From JAWXUK01 sp044432725 (GTDB taxonomy: Bacteria > Bacillota > Clostridia > Oscillospirales > Oscillospiraceae), in contig JAWXUL010000001.1 of assembly GCA_044432725.1 (NCBI GenBank), positions 1-64,000 of the forward strand: a stretch of DNA of 64,000 nt, in the 5' to 3' direction. Made by a program: the position numbers and the translations under genes. This document shows, piece by piece, positions 17,656 through 27,911 of this stretch (positions are counted from its first letter, which is position 1; each line of letters opens with the position of its first letter). Below the pieces are notes generated by a model that searched no databases, was not told where the DNA came from, and was given only the letters and a program-made list of their open reading frames with translations.

Positions 17656-17702
17656 AAATACTTTTTTAAAAAGAGATTCTGTTACATTTTGAGAAAAAGA
17701 AA

Positions 17703-17740
17703 TGGGGGTGGGGGCAAGGCTCCCCTAGACACATCCCCCA
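17703..17740 (+). other. G/C-rich hairpin between ssnA and ygfK
   Basis: TGGGGG (17703-17708) pairs with CCCCCA (17735-17740), and an inner GGGG (17711-17714) can pair with CCCC (17722-17725). No T run follows and the ygfK ribosome site lies 12 bases downstream. It may set the ratio of ssnA to ygfK mRNA by stabilising or processing the transcript. Confidence 0.45.
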
Positions 17741-17765
17741 ACATGATAAAAAGGAGAGTAAAAGT

Positions 17766-20702
17766 ATGAGCGATATTATGACACCATTATCCATGGAACA
17801 ACTATTAAACTGGACATTAACGGAATACGAACAAACAGGGACCGTTTTTTCTGTGGACAAAAAGTATGAAGGTAAATATAACCGTAAATTTATGACCAGA
17901 AATCTGGAAACCCCTGTGGGACCAGCAGCCGGTCCGCACTCCCAGTTGGCACAAAATATCGTGGCATCCTATCTAGCAGGTGCCAGATTTTTCGAACTGA
18001 AAACAGTCCAAACCTTAGATGGACGTGCCTTGGCAGAATGTGTGAAAAAACCCTGTATTCTGGCAGAAGATGAAGGCTATAACGTGGAATGGTCCACAGA
18101 ATTAACTGTGGAAGAAGCCATGGAGGAATATATCAAAGCTTGGGTTTTGCTGTCTGTGATTTCCAAGGAATTTGCCCTAGGAGATATGGACGGATTCCAA
18201 TTCAATATGAGCGTAGGCTATGACTTAGAAGGCATCTCCAGTAAGAAAATAGATGACTTCATCGAAGGCTTGAAAGAGGCAAGAAATACCAAAGCATTTC
18301 AAAACGCCATCTCTGTGGTCAAAGAAAACATGGGCAGATACAAACGTTTCAAAGAAGAAAACCTAGGAGAAATTTCCTCGGAAATCTGTAACTTTGTGAC
18401 GCTGTCTACCCTCCATGGTTGTCCACCAGAAGAAATTGAAAAAATCGCTTCCTATCTTCTCACAGAGAAGAAAATCAATACTTACATCAAATGTAATCCC
18501 ACCTTACTAGGCTATGATTTCGCAAGAGATACCCTAGACGCCATGGGCTATGACTACATTGCCTTTGGAGAATTTCACTTTGATGATGATTTGCAATATG
18601 TGGATGCTATCCCCATGCTAAAACGTCTTATGGCTTTGGCAAGCGAAAAAAATCTTGCCTTTGGCGTAAAAATCACCAACACATTCCCTGTGGATATTAA
18701 AAATCAGGAACTCCCTGGGGAAGAAATGTATATGTCAGGAAAGTCCCTGTACCCCTTGTCCCTCTCTTTGGCAGCAGAGCTGTCTGCAGAATTTAACGGC
18801 AAATTACCCATGTCCTTTTCTGGAGGGGCTGATTATTTCAATATCCGTTCTTTGGTGCAAGCTGGTATCTGGCCTGTCACTGTGGCAACAACCTTGCTGA
18901 AATCAGGTGGCTATGGCAGATTAAAACAACTGGCAGAAGTCACAGCAGATTGTGCCTTAGAGCAAAACTATGTTGACCCCAAATTATTGGGAGAACTTGC
19001 AGCACAATCTTTTGAAGACATCCACCATGTGAAGAAATTACAAACCCAAAGCAGAAAACTACAGCCAAAAGAAATCCCTCTCTTTGACTGTGATATGGCA
19101 CCTTGCCAAGAATCTTGCCCCATTGGTCAAGATATCACCCCTTATGTAGAACTCACTGCCCAAGGGAAATATGAAGAAGCATTAGAGATTATCTTAGAAA
19201 AAAATCCTTTGCCCTTTATCACAGGGACCATTTGCCCCCATCGTTGTCAAAGTAATTGTAGCCGAAATTTTTACGACTCCTCTGTGGAAATTCGTCAAGC
19301 AAAACTGTTATCAGCAAAAAATGCGGGAGAAAAAGCTCTTTCTAAATTAGAAAACCCAAAAACAAGATCAGAAAAAATTGCCGTCATTGGTGGTGGCCCT
19401 GCTGGTATGGCAATCTCCCATTTCCTTGGTAGAGCGGGCTGTGCTGTGACCATTTTTGAAAAAGAAGAATCTTTGGGTGGCGTTGTGGAACAAATCATTC
19501 CAAGCTTCAGAATTCCAAGAGATGTCATTGAAAAAGACCTCGCATTTCTGGAAAAACTTGGAACAAAAATCAAAACAGGCTGTGAAGTGAAAGACCTTGC
19601 CCCCCTGAAAGCAGAGGGTTATACTCATGTGATTCTGGCAGTGGGAGCCTATGGAAAAGGCTCCATGAATCTCCAAGGAGATCGTCCTGTCAATGCACTA
19701 GACTTCTTACGTGACTGCAAGGCAAATGCCTTGACAGAGCCTGTGGGGAATAACGTAGTGGTCATTGGTGGTGGGAACACAGCTATGGACACAGCCAGAG
19801 TTGCCTTGCAACAAGAAGGGGTCAGCAATGTCTCTATTGTCTATCGCCGTACCATCTCTTCTATGCCAGCAGAGCCAGAAGAAGTGATGGAAGCAGAAGA
19901 AGATGGCGTGGAAATTCGTGAACTGTTAGCACCTGTCAAATGGGAAGAGGGGATTCTCACCTGTGAAATCATGGAAAAGGGCGAATTAGACAGCTCTGGT
20001 AGACCCTCATTGGTCAACACAGGAAAATTCCAAACAGTCCTTGCAGATAAACTGATTCTGGCAGTGGGCGAGCAAGTGGAAGGCAGTTTTTACGAAAAAC
20101 TAGGTCTAGCCCTCACAGAAAAAGGCATAGCAAAGCTAGATGACAACTATGAAAGCTCCCTTGAAAAAGTATATGTCATCGGGGATGGCAGACAAGGCCC
20201 TGCCACAGTGGTTCAAGGCATTGCAGATGCCAGAGTGGTAGCAGACCAGATTTTAAATAAAAAAGCCTTTGTCTCCTATCCCACCACAGCAGCAGAAGAA
20301 TTTAAGAAAAGACGTGGCGTATTAGACCAAGAAGGGAAAAATCCTTGCTTAGGCTGTGGCGTGCGTTGTCAAACCTGTATCGAAGTCTGTCCAAATCGTG
20401 CCAATTTAGCCATCCAAGTGGATGGGAAAGAGCAAATCCTTCACTATGACCCCATGTGTAATGAATGTGGCAACTGTGCCACCTTCTGTCCATACCATGG
20501 CAGACCTTATCTTGAAAAATTCACTTATTTCGCCACAGAAGAAGCATTTGCAGAAAGCAAAAATTCAGGATGGTTCTTTGTGGACAAAACAACAGGAAAG
20601 GTCCGTATCAAAGGAGAAGTTTCTACCATTTCGATCCACGACAAGGGAGAGGTGGCAGAACTGCTGAAAGCAGTGATGGAAAATTACGCATATATCACCT
20701 GA
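17766..20702 (+). CDS. ygfK: YgfK-type iron-sulfur flavoprotein
   Basis: A 978-residue multidomain redox protein of the group annotated as putative selenate reductase YgfK. Residues 1 to about 430 form an (alpha/beta) dihydropyrimidine-dehydrogenase-like domain (GPAAGPHSQLAQN, STLHGCPPEEIE). Cysteines of an N-terminal GltD-like iron-sulfur segment begin near 440 (APCQESCPIGQD, CPHRCQSNCSR). An FAD motif follows near 537 (VIGGGPAGMAIS) and an NAD(P) motif near 664 (VIGGGNTAMDTAR). Two 4Fe-4S sites lie near 860-905 (GCGVRCQTCIEVCP, CNECGNCATFCP). The architecture suggests NAD(P)H-driven reduction of a purine or pyrimidine-like ring. The selenate label is historical, and a role in anaerobic purine catabolism fits all neighbours. 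The gene is 16 bp before the molybdenum hydroxylase. Confidence 0.9.
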   Translation: MSDIMTPLSMEQLLNWTLTEYEQTGTVFSVDKKYEGKYNRKFMTRNLETPVGPAAGPHSQLAQNIVASYLAGARFFELKTVQTLDGRALAECVKKPCILAEDEGYNVEWSTELTVEEAMEEYIKAWVLLSVISKEFALGDMDGFQFNMSVGYDLEGISSKKIDDFIEGLKEARNTKAFQNAISVVKENMGRYKRFKEENLGEISSEICNFVTLSTLHGCPPEEIEKIASYLLTEKKINTYIKCNPTLLGYDFARDTLDAMGYDYIAFGEFHFDDDLQYVDAIPMLKRLMALASEKNLAFGVKITNTFPVDIKNQELPGEEMYMSGKSLYPLSLSLAAELSAEFNGKLPMSFSGGADYFNIRSLVQAGIWPVTVATTLLKSGGYGRLKQLAEVTADCALEQNYVDPKLLGELAAQSFEDIHHVKKLQTQSRKLQPKEIPLFDCDMAPCQESCPIGQDITPYVELTAQGKYEEALEIILEKNPLPFITGTICPHRCQSNCSRNFYDSSVEIRQAKLLSAKNAGEKALSKLENPKTRSEKIAVIGGGPAGMAISHFLGRAGCAVTIFEKEESLGGVVEQIIPSFRIPRDVIEKDLAFLEKLGTKIKTGCEVKDLAPLKAEGYTHVILAVGAYGKGSMNLQGDRPVNALDFLRDCKANALTEPVGNNVVVIGGGNTAMDTARVALQQEGVSNVSIVYRRTISSMPAEPEEVMEAEEDGVEIRELLAPVKWEEGILTCEIMEKGELDSSGRPSLVNTGKFQTVLADKLILAVGEQVEGSFYEKLGLALTEKGIAKLDDNYESSLEKVYVIGDGRQGPATVVQGIADARVVADQILNKKAFVSYPTTAAEEFKKRRGVLDQEGKNPCLGCGVRCQTCIEVCPNRANLAIQVDGKEQILHYDPMCNECGNCATFCPYHGRPYLEKFTYFATEEAFAESKNSGWFFVDKTTGKVRIKGEVSTISIHDKGEVAELLKAVMENYAYIT

Positions 20703-20718
20703 GAGAGGGGGAAAGAAA

Positions 20719-23280
20719 ATGGTTTTGACAATTAACAATCAATCTGTGGTGGTCTCTTCTGACAAAACCCTGATGAGAATTTTAAGAGAAGATTTGGGTT
20801 TGACCTCTGTGAAAGATGGTTGCAGTCAAGGTGCCTGTGGCACCTGTACCATCTTAGTAGATGGCAAAGTCGTAAAATCCTGTGTCCAAAAACCAGAAAA
20901 ATTTCAGGGGAAAGAGATTCTCACAGTAGAAGGTCTTTCTCCAGAAGAAAAAGAAATCTATGTGGATGCCTTTGGCAAAGCAGGTGCAGTCCAATGTGGC
21001 TTTTGTATCCCAGGAATGGTTCTTTGTGCCAAAGCACTTCTGGACACAAACCCCGCTCCCACCCGTGAAGAAATCGCTTTTGCCTTACGAAACAACATCT
21101 GTCGATGTACTGGCTATCAAAAAATCATTGATGCAGTGGAAAAAGTAGCAGAAATGTTATCAGGGAAATCCCCCCAACAAGAAACCTTCTCTGGAAAAAT
21201 CGGTCAGCCCATGCCACGAATCGACACAAGAGAAAAAGTCCTAGGCACAGGGATTTATACAGGGGATATCAGTTTTGAAGGCATGATCTATGGTTCTGCC
21301 ATCAGAAGCGCCTATCCAAGAGCGAAAATCTTATCCATTGACACCACAAAGGCAAAGGCACTCTCTGGTGTTCGTGCTGTTTTAACAGCAGATGATGTGC
21401 CAGGGAGTAATAAAATCGGGCATATCAAGGCTGATTGGGACACCCTGATTCCCGTGGGAAAAATCACCCACTATTTGGGAGATGCGATTTGCTTGATTGC
21501 AGGGGATACCTTAGAGATCGTGGAAGAAGCAAAAAAGCTTGTGACCATTGAATACGAAGAACTACGAGGTGTTTTTTCTCCAGAAGAAGCCCTAAGCCAT
21601 GCTGCCCCTTGGGTGCATAAATCAGATGAAAATCTTCCCTATGGGAAAAGAAACGTGTTAAAACAAGAACATTTAGTTCGTGGTAATGTGAAAGAAGCCT
21701 TGGAACGTTCTGCCCATGTGGTGACAGAAACTTATCAAACCCCCTTCACAGAACACGCCTTTTTAGAGCCAGAATGTGCTGTGGCAAAGTATGACGGAGA
21801 TGTGGTAACCATCTATTCTTCTGACCAAGGAACCTATGCCACCCAAAAAGAATGCAGTGAAATGTTAGGATTCCCTCCCGAGAAAGTCCATGTCATCAAC
21901 GCATTGGTGGGAGGTGGTTTTGGTGGGAAAGAGGATATGGCAGTACAGCACCATGCAGCTCTTCTAGCCTATCACTGTGGCACAGCAGTCAAAGTCACAT
22001 TAACAAGGGATGAGAGCATCTTAATTCACCCCAAACGTCATCCAGCCATTATGACTGTCACATCAGCTTGTGATGAAAATGGCATTTTGACAGCAATCAA
22101 AGCAGTGGTGATGACAGACACAGGTGCCTATGCCTCCTTGGGGGGACCTGTCTTACAGCGTGCCTGTACCCATGCAGCAGGTCCTTACAACTATCAAAAT
22201 GTGGATATCTTAGGGACGGCAGTCTATACCAATAACCCACCAGCAGGGGCATTTCGTGGTTTTGGAGTGACCCAGACCTGTTTTGCCAGTGAATGTAACC
22301 TGAATCTCTTGGCAGAAAAAGTAGGAATTTCCCCTTGGGAGATTCGCTATCGCAACGCCATTCGTCCAGGGCAAGAGTTGCCTAATGGACAAATTGCCAT
22401 GGAGGGGACAGCGCTGGTAGAGACACTGGAAGCAGTGAAAGAAATATATGAAAAGCACCCCCGTGCTGGAATTGCCTGTGCAATGAAAAATGCAGGGGTC
22501 GGGGTAGGGATTCCAGATACAGGACGTTGCAAGCTCTTGGTGCAAGAGGGGAAGGTCCATATCAAAGCAGGGGCTTCTTGTATCGGGCAAGGGTTAGGCA
22601 CAGTCTTGGTGCAAGTGGTTTGTGAAACACTGTCCCTATCTCCAGAGCAAGTGGTTTATACTGTGGCTGAAACCCATAACGCACCCAATTCTGGCATTAC
22701 CTCTGGCTCTCGCCAGACCTTGGTCACAGGAGAAGCAACGAAAAGAGCCTGTCTGGCATTGAAAGCAGAAGAGAAATCTTTGACAGAATTAGAGGGACGG
22801 ACTTTCTACGGAGAATATTTAGCGAAAACAGACCCTATGGGGACAGATGTACCCAATCCCGTTTCCCATGTTGCTTATGGTTATGCCACACAGGTGGTGC
22901 TCTTAGATGAAGTGGGGAAAGTGGAAAAGGTAGTGGCTGCCCATGACATTGGCAGAGCCATTAACCCTCTTTCTGTGGAAGGGCAAATAGAAGGGGGGGT
23001 TGTGATGTCCTTGGGCTATGCACTGACAGAAACCTTCCCCTTGGAAGAAGGGAAACCCACAGCGAAATTTGGCACGTTGGGGCTGTTTCGTGCAGACAAA
23101 ACCCCTCCTGTGGACAGTATCTTAATCGAAAAGAATAAAGATAATCTTGCCTATGGTGCCATAGGGGTGGGAGAGATTGTCTCGATTCCCACAGCACCAG
23201 CTGTTCAAGGGGCTTATTATGCTTTTGATAAAAAGTTTCGTCGCAGCTTACCTTTGAAAGAGACAGCATACAAAAAGTAA
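20719..23280 (+). CDS. Fused 2Fe-2S/molybdopterin hydroxylase (selenium-dependent xanthine dehydrogenase type)
   Basis: An 853-residue molybdenum hydroxylase that joins the iron-sulfur and molybdopterin subunits in one chain. Residues 1 to about 160 carry two 2Fe-2S sites (CSQGACGTC; CGFCIPG and CRCTGYQ). The rest is the aldehyde-oxidase-like catalytic part with GGGFGGKED, PAGAFRGFG, GQGLGTVLVQV and the catalytic glutamate in GAIGVGE. There is no FAD domain, so electrons probably pass to XdhB or YgfK. Length and architecture match the Se-dependent xanthine dehydrogenase family, in which selenium is a labile cofactor sulfur replacement rather than selenocysteine. It should hydroxylate hypoxanthine or xanthine. 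The start follows GAGAGGGGG. Confidence 0.88.
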   Translation: MVLTINNQSVVVSSDKTLMRILREDLGLTSVKDGCSQGACGTCTILVDGKVVKSCVQKPEKFQGKEILTVEGLSPEEKEIYVDAFGKAGAVQCGFCIPGMVLCAKALLDTNPAPTREEIAFALRNNICRCTGYQKIIDAVEKVAEMLSGKSPQQETFSGKIGQPMPRIDTREKVLGTGIYTGDISFEGMIYGSAIRSAYPRAKILSIDTTKAKALSGVRAVLTADDVPGSNKIGHIKADWDTLIPVGKITHYLGDAICLIAGDTLEIVEEAKKLVTIEYEELRGVFSPEEALSHAAPWVHKSDENLPYGKRNVLKQEHLVRGNVKEALERSAHVVTETYQTPFTEHAFLEPECAVAKYDGDVVTIYSSDQGTYATQKECSEMLGFPPEKVHVINALVGGGFGGKEDMAVQHHAALLAYHCGTAVKVTLTRDESILIHPKRHPAIMTVTSACDENGILTAIKAVVMTDTGAYASLGGPVLQRACTHAAGPYNYQNVDILGTAVYTNNPPAGAFRGFGVTQTCFASECNLNLLAEKVGISPWEIRYRNAIRPGQELPNGQIAMEGTALVETLEAVKEIYEKHPRAGIACAMKNAGVGVGIPDTGRCKLLVQEGKVHIKAGASCIGQGLGTVLVQVVCETLSLSPEQVVYTVAETHNAPNSGITSGSRQTLVTGEATKRACLALKAEEKSLTELEGRTFYGEYLAKTDPMGTDVPNPVSHVAYGYATQVVLLDEVGKVEKVVAAHDIGRAINPLSVEGQIEGGVVMSLGYALTETFPLEEGKPTAKFGTLGLFRADKTPPVDSILIEKNKDNLAYGAIGVGEIVSIPTAPAVQGAYYAFDKKFRRSLPLKETAYKK

Positions 23281-23323
23281 AGCTCTTTCTATCTATGATG
23301 AAATGAGTAAAAGGAGGTTAATG

Positions 23324-24583
23324 ATGAAAAATTTCGTTGTCAAAGGGGACTTTGTCCAAAGTGAAACCAGTGACAGACTCTTTTGCCTTGAAAATGCCTA
23401 TTTGGTCTGTGTGGATGGCAAATCAAAAGGCGTATTTTCCACCTTACCAGAGGCATATGAAAATTTACCTCTGGTCGATTACAGTGGAAAGCTTCTTCTT
23501 TGTGGACTGGTGGATGTGCATCTTCATGCGCCTCAATATACCTTTGCAGGCATGGGGATGGATTTAGAACTACTGGATTGGCTGAATACCTATACCTTTC
23601 CAGAAGAGGGGAACTATGGTAAGGTGGACTATGCCAAGAAGGCATATGACATCTTTGTCAAAGATTTGAAAAACAGTCCCACAACACGGTTTTCTGCATT
23701 CGCCACCATGCACCAAGAAGCCACAGACTATTTGATGGGGCAATTAGAGGGAGCGGGCTTATCTGGCTTGGTGGGGCTTGTTTCCATGAATCGGAATGCC
23801 CCTGATTTTTTAAGTCAAAAAAATCCAGTGGTAAGCTTGCATACTTGGCTTGAAACCAGTCAGAAATATCAAAATATCAAGCCAATCCTCACCCCACGTT
23901 TTATTCCCAGTTGCGAGGATGGATTGATGGAAGAAATCGGGGAAATCCAAAAGAAGACAAAGCTTCCTTTGCAATCTCATCTCTCTGAAAATTTAGGAGA
24001 GATTCAATGGGTGAAAGAGCTTGTGTCTGGGGTAGAAACCTATGGTCACGCTTACGAGAAATTTGGCTGTTTTGGGACAAATGGAAAAACTATCATGGCA
24101 CATTGTGTCCATTCTTCCCCAAGTGAAATCGCTCTGATGAAAAAGAATGGAGTGACTGTGGCACATTGTCCTCAATCCAATAGCAATTTATCCTCTGGGA
24201 TAGCACCTATTCGAACTTATTTGGAAGAGGGGATTGCTGTGGGTCTAGGCTCTGATGTAGCAGGAGGACATTCCCTGTCCCTCTTTCAGCAAATGGTAGA
24301 GGCAATCCAAGTCTCTAAACTTCGTTGGAGATTAGTTGACGACACACTTCCTCCCCTTACCGTACCAGAGGCATATTATCTTGCCACCCGTGGAGGGGGA
24401 AGCTTCTTTGGGAAAGTAGGCGCCTTAGAGGAAGGTTATGACTTTGACTTGATTGTATTAGAAGAAAAAGAAACCGTGAAGGAATTGACCCTAGAAAATC
24501 GATTGGAGCGGGTGATTTACTTAGGGGGGACTTTGAAAGAAAAATATGTTCAGGGCAGAAAGATCGCCTTAGACCTTACCTAG
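23324..24583 (+). CDS. guaD: Guanine deaminase
   Basis: A 419-residue amidohydrolase that converts guanine to xanthine and ammonia. Metal ligands lie in LVDVHLHAPQYTF, in QSHLSEN, in AHCVHSS, and in the final GSDVAGGHSLS aspartate motif. The FAGMGMDLELLDWLNTYTFP segment is diagnostic of guanine deaminases. Start choice: AAGGAGG at 23311-23317 favours ATG 23324 (six-base gap), though the adjoining ATG 23321 is possible. It is the last gene of the ssnA operon, followed by a strong terminator, and brings guanine into the xanthine route. Confidence 0.92.
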   Translation: MKNFVVKGDFVQSETSDRLFCLENAYLVCVDGKSKGVFSTLPEAYENLPLVDYSGKLLLCGLVDVHLHAPQYTFAGMGMDLELLDWLNTYTFPEEGNYGKVDYAKKAYDIFVKDLKNSPTTRFSAFATMHQEATDYLMGQLEGAGLSGLVGLVSMNRNAPDFLSQKNPVVSLHTWLETSQKYQNIKPILTPRFIPSCEDGLMEEIGEIQKKTKLPLQSHLSENLGEIQWVKELVSGVETYGHAYEKFGCFGTNGKTIMAHCVHSSPSEIALMKKNGVTVAHCPQSNSNLSSGIAPIRTYLEEGIAVGLGSDVAGGHSLSLFQQMVEAIQVSKLRWRLVDDTLPPLTVPEAYYLATRGGGSFFGKVGALEEGYDFDLIVLEEKETVKELTLENRLERVIYLGGTLKEKYVQGRKIALDLT

Positions 24584-24610
24584 CGCAAGACTACCCTAAT
24601 GAAAAAAGAT

Positions 24611-24642
24611 AAGCCTAGGGGGAAAGCCCCCTAGGGCTTTTT
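24611..24642 (+). terminator. Terminator after guaD
   Basis: AGCCTAGGGGG pairs with CCCCCTAGGGCT (one bulged C) around AAAG and is followed by five T. It separates ssnA-ygfK-hydroxylase-guaD from xdhABC. Confidence 0.88.
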
Positions 24643-24706
24643 ATAAAATAGCAGTAATGTATCTATAGAGCAACAGATGCGATAACTTGAAAGAGAGGTG
24701 TTTCAA

Positions 24707-27034
24707 ATGGGCGTAGGAACGAGCCTACCACGGGTAGACGGGGTAGAGAAAGTATCTGGCAGAGCCAAGTATGTGGGAGACATAGAACCCAAAGATGTTT
24801 TAATCGCAAAGATTTTACGCAGTACCATTGCCAACGGTGTGGTGAAGAGTTTTGATTTATCCAAAGCAGAGAAACTGGAAGGTGTGGTGAAAATCATTAC
24901 CTGTTTCCAAGTGCCACAACATGAATTTCCAACCCCTGGCCATCCATGGTCTACGGATGTGGGGCATCAAGATGTGTCAGACCGTCGTTTACTGAATACA
25001 AGGGTTAGACAGTATGGGGATGATATCGCAGTTGTGATTGCAACAGATGAAGTGATTGCAAAGCGTGCTTTGAAACTCATAGAGGTGGAGTATGAAGAAT
25101 ACGAGCCTGTGTTGACAGTAGAAGCCGCCTTAAAAGCACCCCCTATCCATGAGGAGAGGGAGAGTAATGTGCTGGGGAAATCCTCTTTTGTGGTGGGAGA
25201 AGGAAGCTATGAGGACTGTACCAAGGAAAAGAATGTTCGTGTTTTTTCCCAAAAGTATCAAACCCAAGCAGTGTCCCACTGTCATATTGAAGTAGCACAT
25301 TCTTTCGCCTATATGGAAAATGATAGAATCGTCATTGTTGCTTCTACCCAAATCCCCCATATCATTCGTCGTATCACAGGGCAAGCACTGGGGATGGATT
25401 GGGGAAAAATAAGAGTGATTAAGCCTTATTTAGGTGGTGGCTTTGGGAATAAGCAAGATGCCTTGTACGAGCCACTGAATGCCTTTCTCACCACACAAAT
25501 TGGTGGGCGTGCTGTAAAGATAGAGCTAAGCCGTGAAGAGACCATTGCCCACACCCGTACACGTCATGCCATTTCCTTTGACCTTGGGACAGTGGTCAGT
25601 CCAGAAGGGAAGATCATTGCAAGAAAATACGCTGCGATTTCAAACCAAGGGGGCTATGCCTCTCATGGTCATGCCATTGTGGCAAACAGTAGTGCAGTGT
25701 TCAAACAGCTTTACCAACAAGAAAAGGTGCTCGAATCAGAAAGTATGACAGTGTATACCAATCTAGCCACAGGGGGTGCCATGCGTGGTTATGGTATTCC
25801 ACAGGTGGATTTTGCCATGGAAGCTTTTATGGATGATATCGCAAAAGAATTGGGGATGGATCCTCTTGCCTTCCGTGAACAGAATTGTATGCCACAGGGC
25901 TATATAGACCCTCATACCAAGGTGGAGTACCGTGGGAATGGTTTAAGCCAATGTATTGAAAAGGGCAAAGAACTGATGGAGTGGGATCATAAAAGAAAGC
26001 TTTATGAAAACCAAAGTGGAAGAAAGCGTCGTGGGATTGGTATGGCACTCTTTAACTATAAAACAGGGGTGCATCCGATTTCTCTGGAAACAGCTTCTTG
26101 TCGTATGGTGTTCAATCAAGATGGTTCTATGCAATTACAATTAGGCGCCACAGAGATAGGGCAAGGTGCAGATACTGTTTTTGTGCAAATGGCAGCGGAA
26201 ACAGTGGGGATTTCTGAAGATAAAATTCACATTGTCTCCACACAAGATACGGATATTTCTCCCTTTGATACAGGGGCTTATGCCTCTCGTCAAAGCTATG
26301 TCTCTGGCAAAGCAGTGAAGAAAACAGGAGAGCTGTTACGAGAGAAAATTCTACAATATGCAGAGTATATGAGCGAAAAACCATGGGAGACATTGGATAT
26401 AAGAGATAACATGGTGGTAGAGAAAGCCACAGGCGAGAAAGTTTATACTTTGGGTGAAGTGGGGCTTGAGTCTTTTTATAGTTTAAGTCGTGCCCAACAC
26501 ATCACTGCAGAAACCACCAGCCAATGCAAAGAAAACACCTTTGCCACAGGTGCAACTTTTGTCGAGGTGGAAGTGGATATCCCCTTGGGGAAAGTGGAAA
26601 TTTTGAAAATACTTAATCTCCATGATAGTGGAACCATCTTAAATCCACAGCTTGCCATGGGGCAAGTCCATGGTGGTATGAGTATGGGTCTGGGCTATGC
26701 TCTAGGAGAAGAATTGCTTTATGATGACAAGGGTAAGCCCTTGAATGACAATCTTTTGGATTATAAGCTACCCACAGCACTGGACACCCCAGATTTAGAA
26801 GTGGAATTCATCCAGAAAGCAGATGAGACAGGTCCCTATGGCAACAAAGCATTGGGAGAACCACCAGCAATCGCTCCTGCACCTGCTGTGCGAAATGCAG
26901 TGTTACAGGCAACAGGGGTTGGCATTATGTCCTTACCTCTCCATCCTGAAAAATTGGTTCTTGCTTTTGCAGAGGCAGGCTTATTGGCAGAAATTAAAAA
27001 AACAGATTTGAAAGGAGGGAGTGGTAATGTTTGA
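24707..27034 (+). CDS. xdhA: Xanthine dehydrogenase, molybdenum-binding subunit
   Basis: A 775-residue molybdopterin hydroxylase catalytic subunit. Molybdopterin and active-site motifs are PYLGGGFGNKQD, GGAMRGYGIPQ, TEIGQGADTVFVQ and the catalytic glutamate in GNKALGEPP. It lacks iron-sulfur and FAD domains, which are on the next two genes, giving the XdhABC three-subunit layout of E. coli. It oxidises hypoxanthine or xanthine. The start is ATG 24707, nine bases after AGAGG; the GTG at 24698 overlaps the ribosome site. A terminator lies just upstream, so it needs its own promoter, which I could not identify with confidence, or read-through. Confidence 0.9.
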   Translation: MGVGTSLPRVDGVEKVSGRAKYVGDIEPKDVLIAKILRSTIANGVVKSFDLSKAEKLEGVVKIITCFQVPQHEFPTPGHPWSTDVGHQDVSDRRLLNTRVRQYGDDIAVVIATDEVIAKRALKLIEVEYEEYEPVLTVEAALKAPPIHEERESNVLGKSSFVVGEGSYEDCTKEKNVRVFSQKYQTQAVSHCHIEVAHSFAYMENDRIVIVASTQIPHIIRRITGQALGMDWGKIRVIKPYLGGGFGNKQDALYEPLNAFLTTQIGGRAVKIELSREETIAHTRTRHAISFDLGTVVSPEGKIIARKYAAISNQGGYASHGHAIVANSSAVFKQLYQQEKVLESESMTVYTNLATGGAMRGYGIPQVDFAMEAFMDDIAKELGMDPLAFREQNCMPQGYIDPHTKVEYRGNGLSQCIEKGKELMEWDHKRKLYENQSGRKRRGIGMALFNYKTGVHPISLETASCRMVFNQDGSMQLQLGATEIGQGADTVFVQMAAETVGISEDKIHIVSTQDTDISPFDTGAYASRQSYVSGKAVKKTGELLREKILQYAEYMSEKPWETLDIRDNMVVEKATGEKVYTLGEVGLESFYSLSRAQHITAETTSQCKENTFATGATFVEVEVDIPLGKVEILKILNLHDSGTILNPQLAMGQVHGGMSMGLGYALGEELLYDDKGKPLNDNLLDYKLPTALDTPDLEVEFIQKADETGPYGNKALGEPPAIAPAPAVRNAVLQATGVGIMSLPLHPEKLVLAFAEAGLLAEIKKTDLKGGSGNV

Positions 27035-27911
27035 TATTGGAAACATTTATCAGGCTGATTCTGTTCCAGAAGCCTTGGCGTTTTTAGGGAAGTATCCCAA
27101 GGCAACCATTATTTCTGGTGGAACAGATGTACTGATTAAAATTCGTGAAGGAAAGATGGATGGTTGCGATCTAATCGACATCAGCAACATTGCAGAACTC
27201 AAGGGTGTTACCATGGCAGAGAATGGCGATATCCTCATTGCCAGTGCCACTTCTTTTGCTCATATCACCCAAAGTCCAGTGATTCAGAAGCATATCCCCA
27301 TTTTGGGTGAGGCAGTGGATCAAGTCGGTGGTCCACAAATTCGGAACATGGGAACCATCGGAGGGAATCTGTGTAATGGGGTGACCTCTGCTGACAGTGG
27401 AGCCACTTGTTGTGCATTGAATGCTATCATGATGCTAGAGAGCGAAACAGGAAAGCGAGAAGTGCCTATCAATGAGTGGTATGCTGGAGCGGGGAAGACA
27501 GTCAGGGCAGAAAACGAGCTTTTGCTTGCTGTGAAAATAACCAAAGAAAATTACGCTGCTTATACTGGTCATTATATCAAATATGGCAAGCGCAAGGCGA
27601 TGGAAATTGCTACCCTTGGCTGTGCTGTGGTGATGAAGGTGGAAGAAAATCAGGTGAAAGACATTCGCCTTGCTTATGGGGTGGCAGGGCCAAATCCCAT
27701 GAGATGTCCACAAACAGAGCGCCAAGTGATTGGCAAAGAGCCAAGTTTGGAAACAGCTTATTTTTTAGGTGCTGAAGCATTAAACGAAGTCAATCCCCGT
27801 AGTAGTTGGCGAGCTTCCAGAGAGTTTCGCTTGCAACTGGTGGAAGAGCTTGCCATTCGTGCCTTTGTAGAGTCTGTCAATCAAGGAGGTGGAAACTTAT
27901 GCTTACAATAA
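27027..27911 (+). CDS. xdhB: Xanthine dehydrogenase, FAD-binding subunit
   Basis: A 294-residue FAD subunit of the CO-dehydrogenase/xanthine-dehydrogenase type. FAD-binding motifs are TIISGGTDVLIKIREGK and QIRNMGTIGGNLCNG, with the C-terminal domain ending near NPRSSWRASREFR. It passes electrons from the iron-sulfur subunit to NAD or another carrier. ATG 27027 lies seven bases after AAAGGAGGG and overlaps the end of xdhA by eight bases, which suggests translational coupling. It may also serve the FAD-less fused hydroxylase upstream. Confidence 0.92.
   Translation: MFDIGNIYQADSVPEALAFLGKYPKATIISGGTDVLIKIREGKMDGCDLIDISNIAELKGVTMAENGDILIASATSFAHITQSPVIQKHIPILGEAVDQVGGPQIRNMGTIGGNLCNGVTSADSGATCCALNAIMMLESETGKREVPINEWYAGAGKTVRAENELLLAVKITKENYAAYTGHYIKYGKRKAMEIATLGCAVVMKVEENQVKDIRLAYGVAGPNPMRCPQTERQVIGKEPSLETAYFLGAEALNEVNPRSSWRASREFRLQLVEELAIRAFVESVNQGGGNLCLQ

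Noticed and set aside
17766..20702. Literal selenate reductase function for YgfK
   Set aside because: The family label is old and the neighbours are all purine genes; a purine-ring redox role is more consistent.
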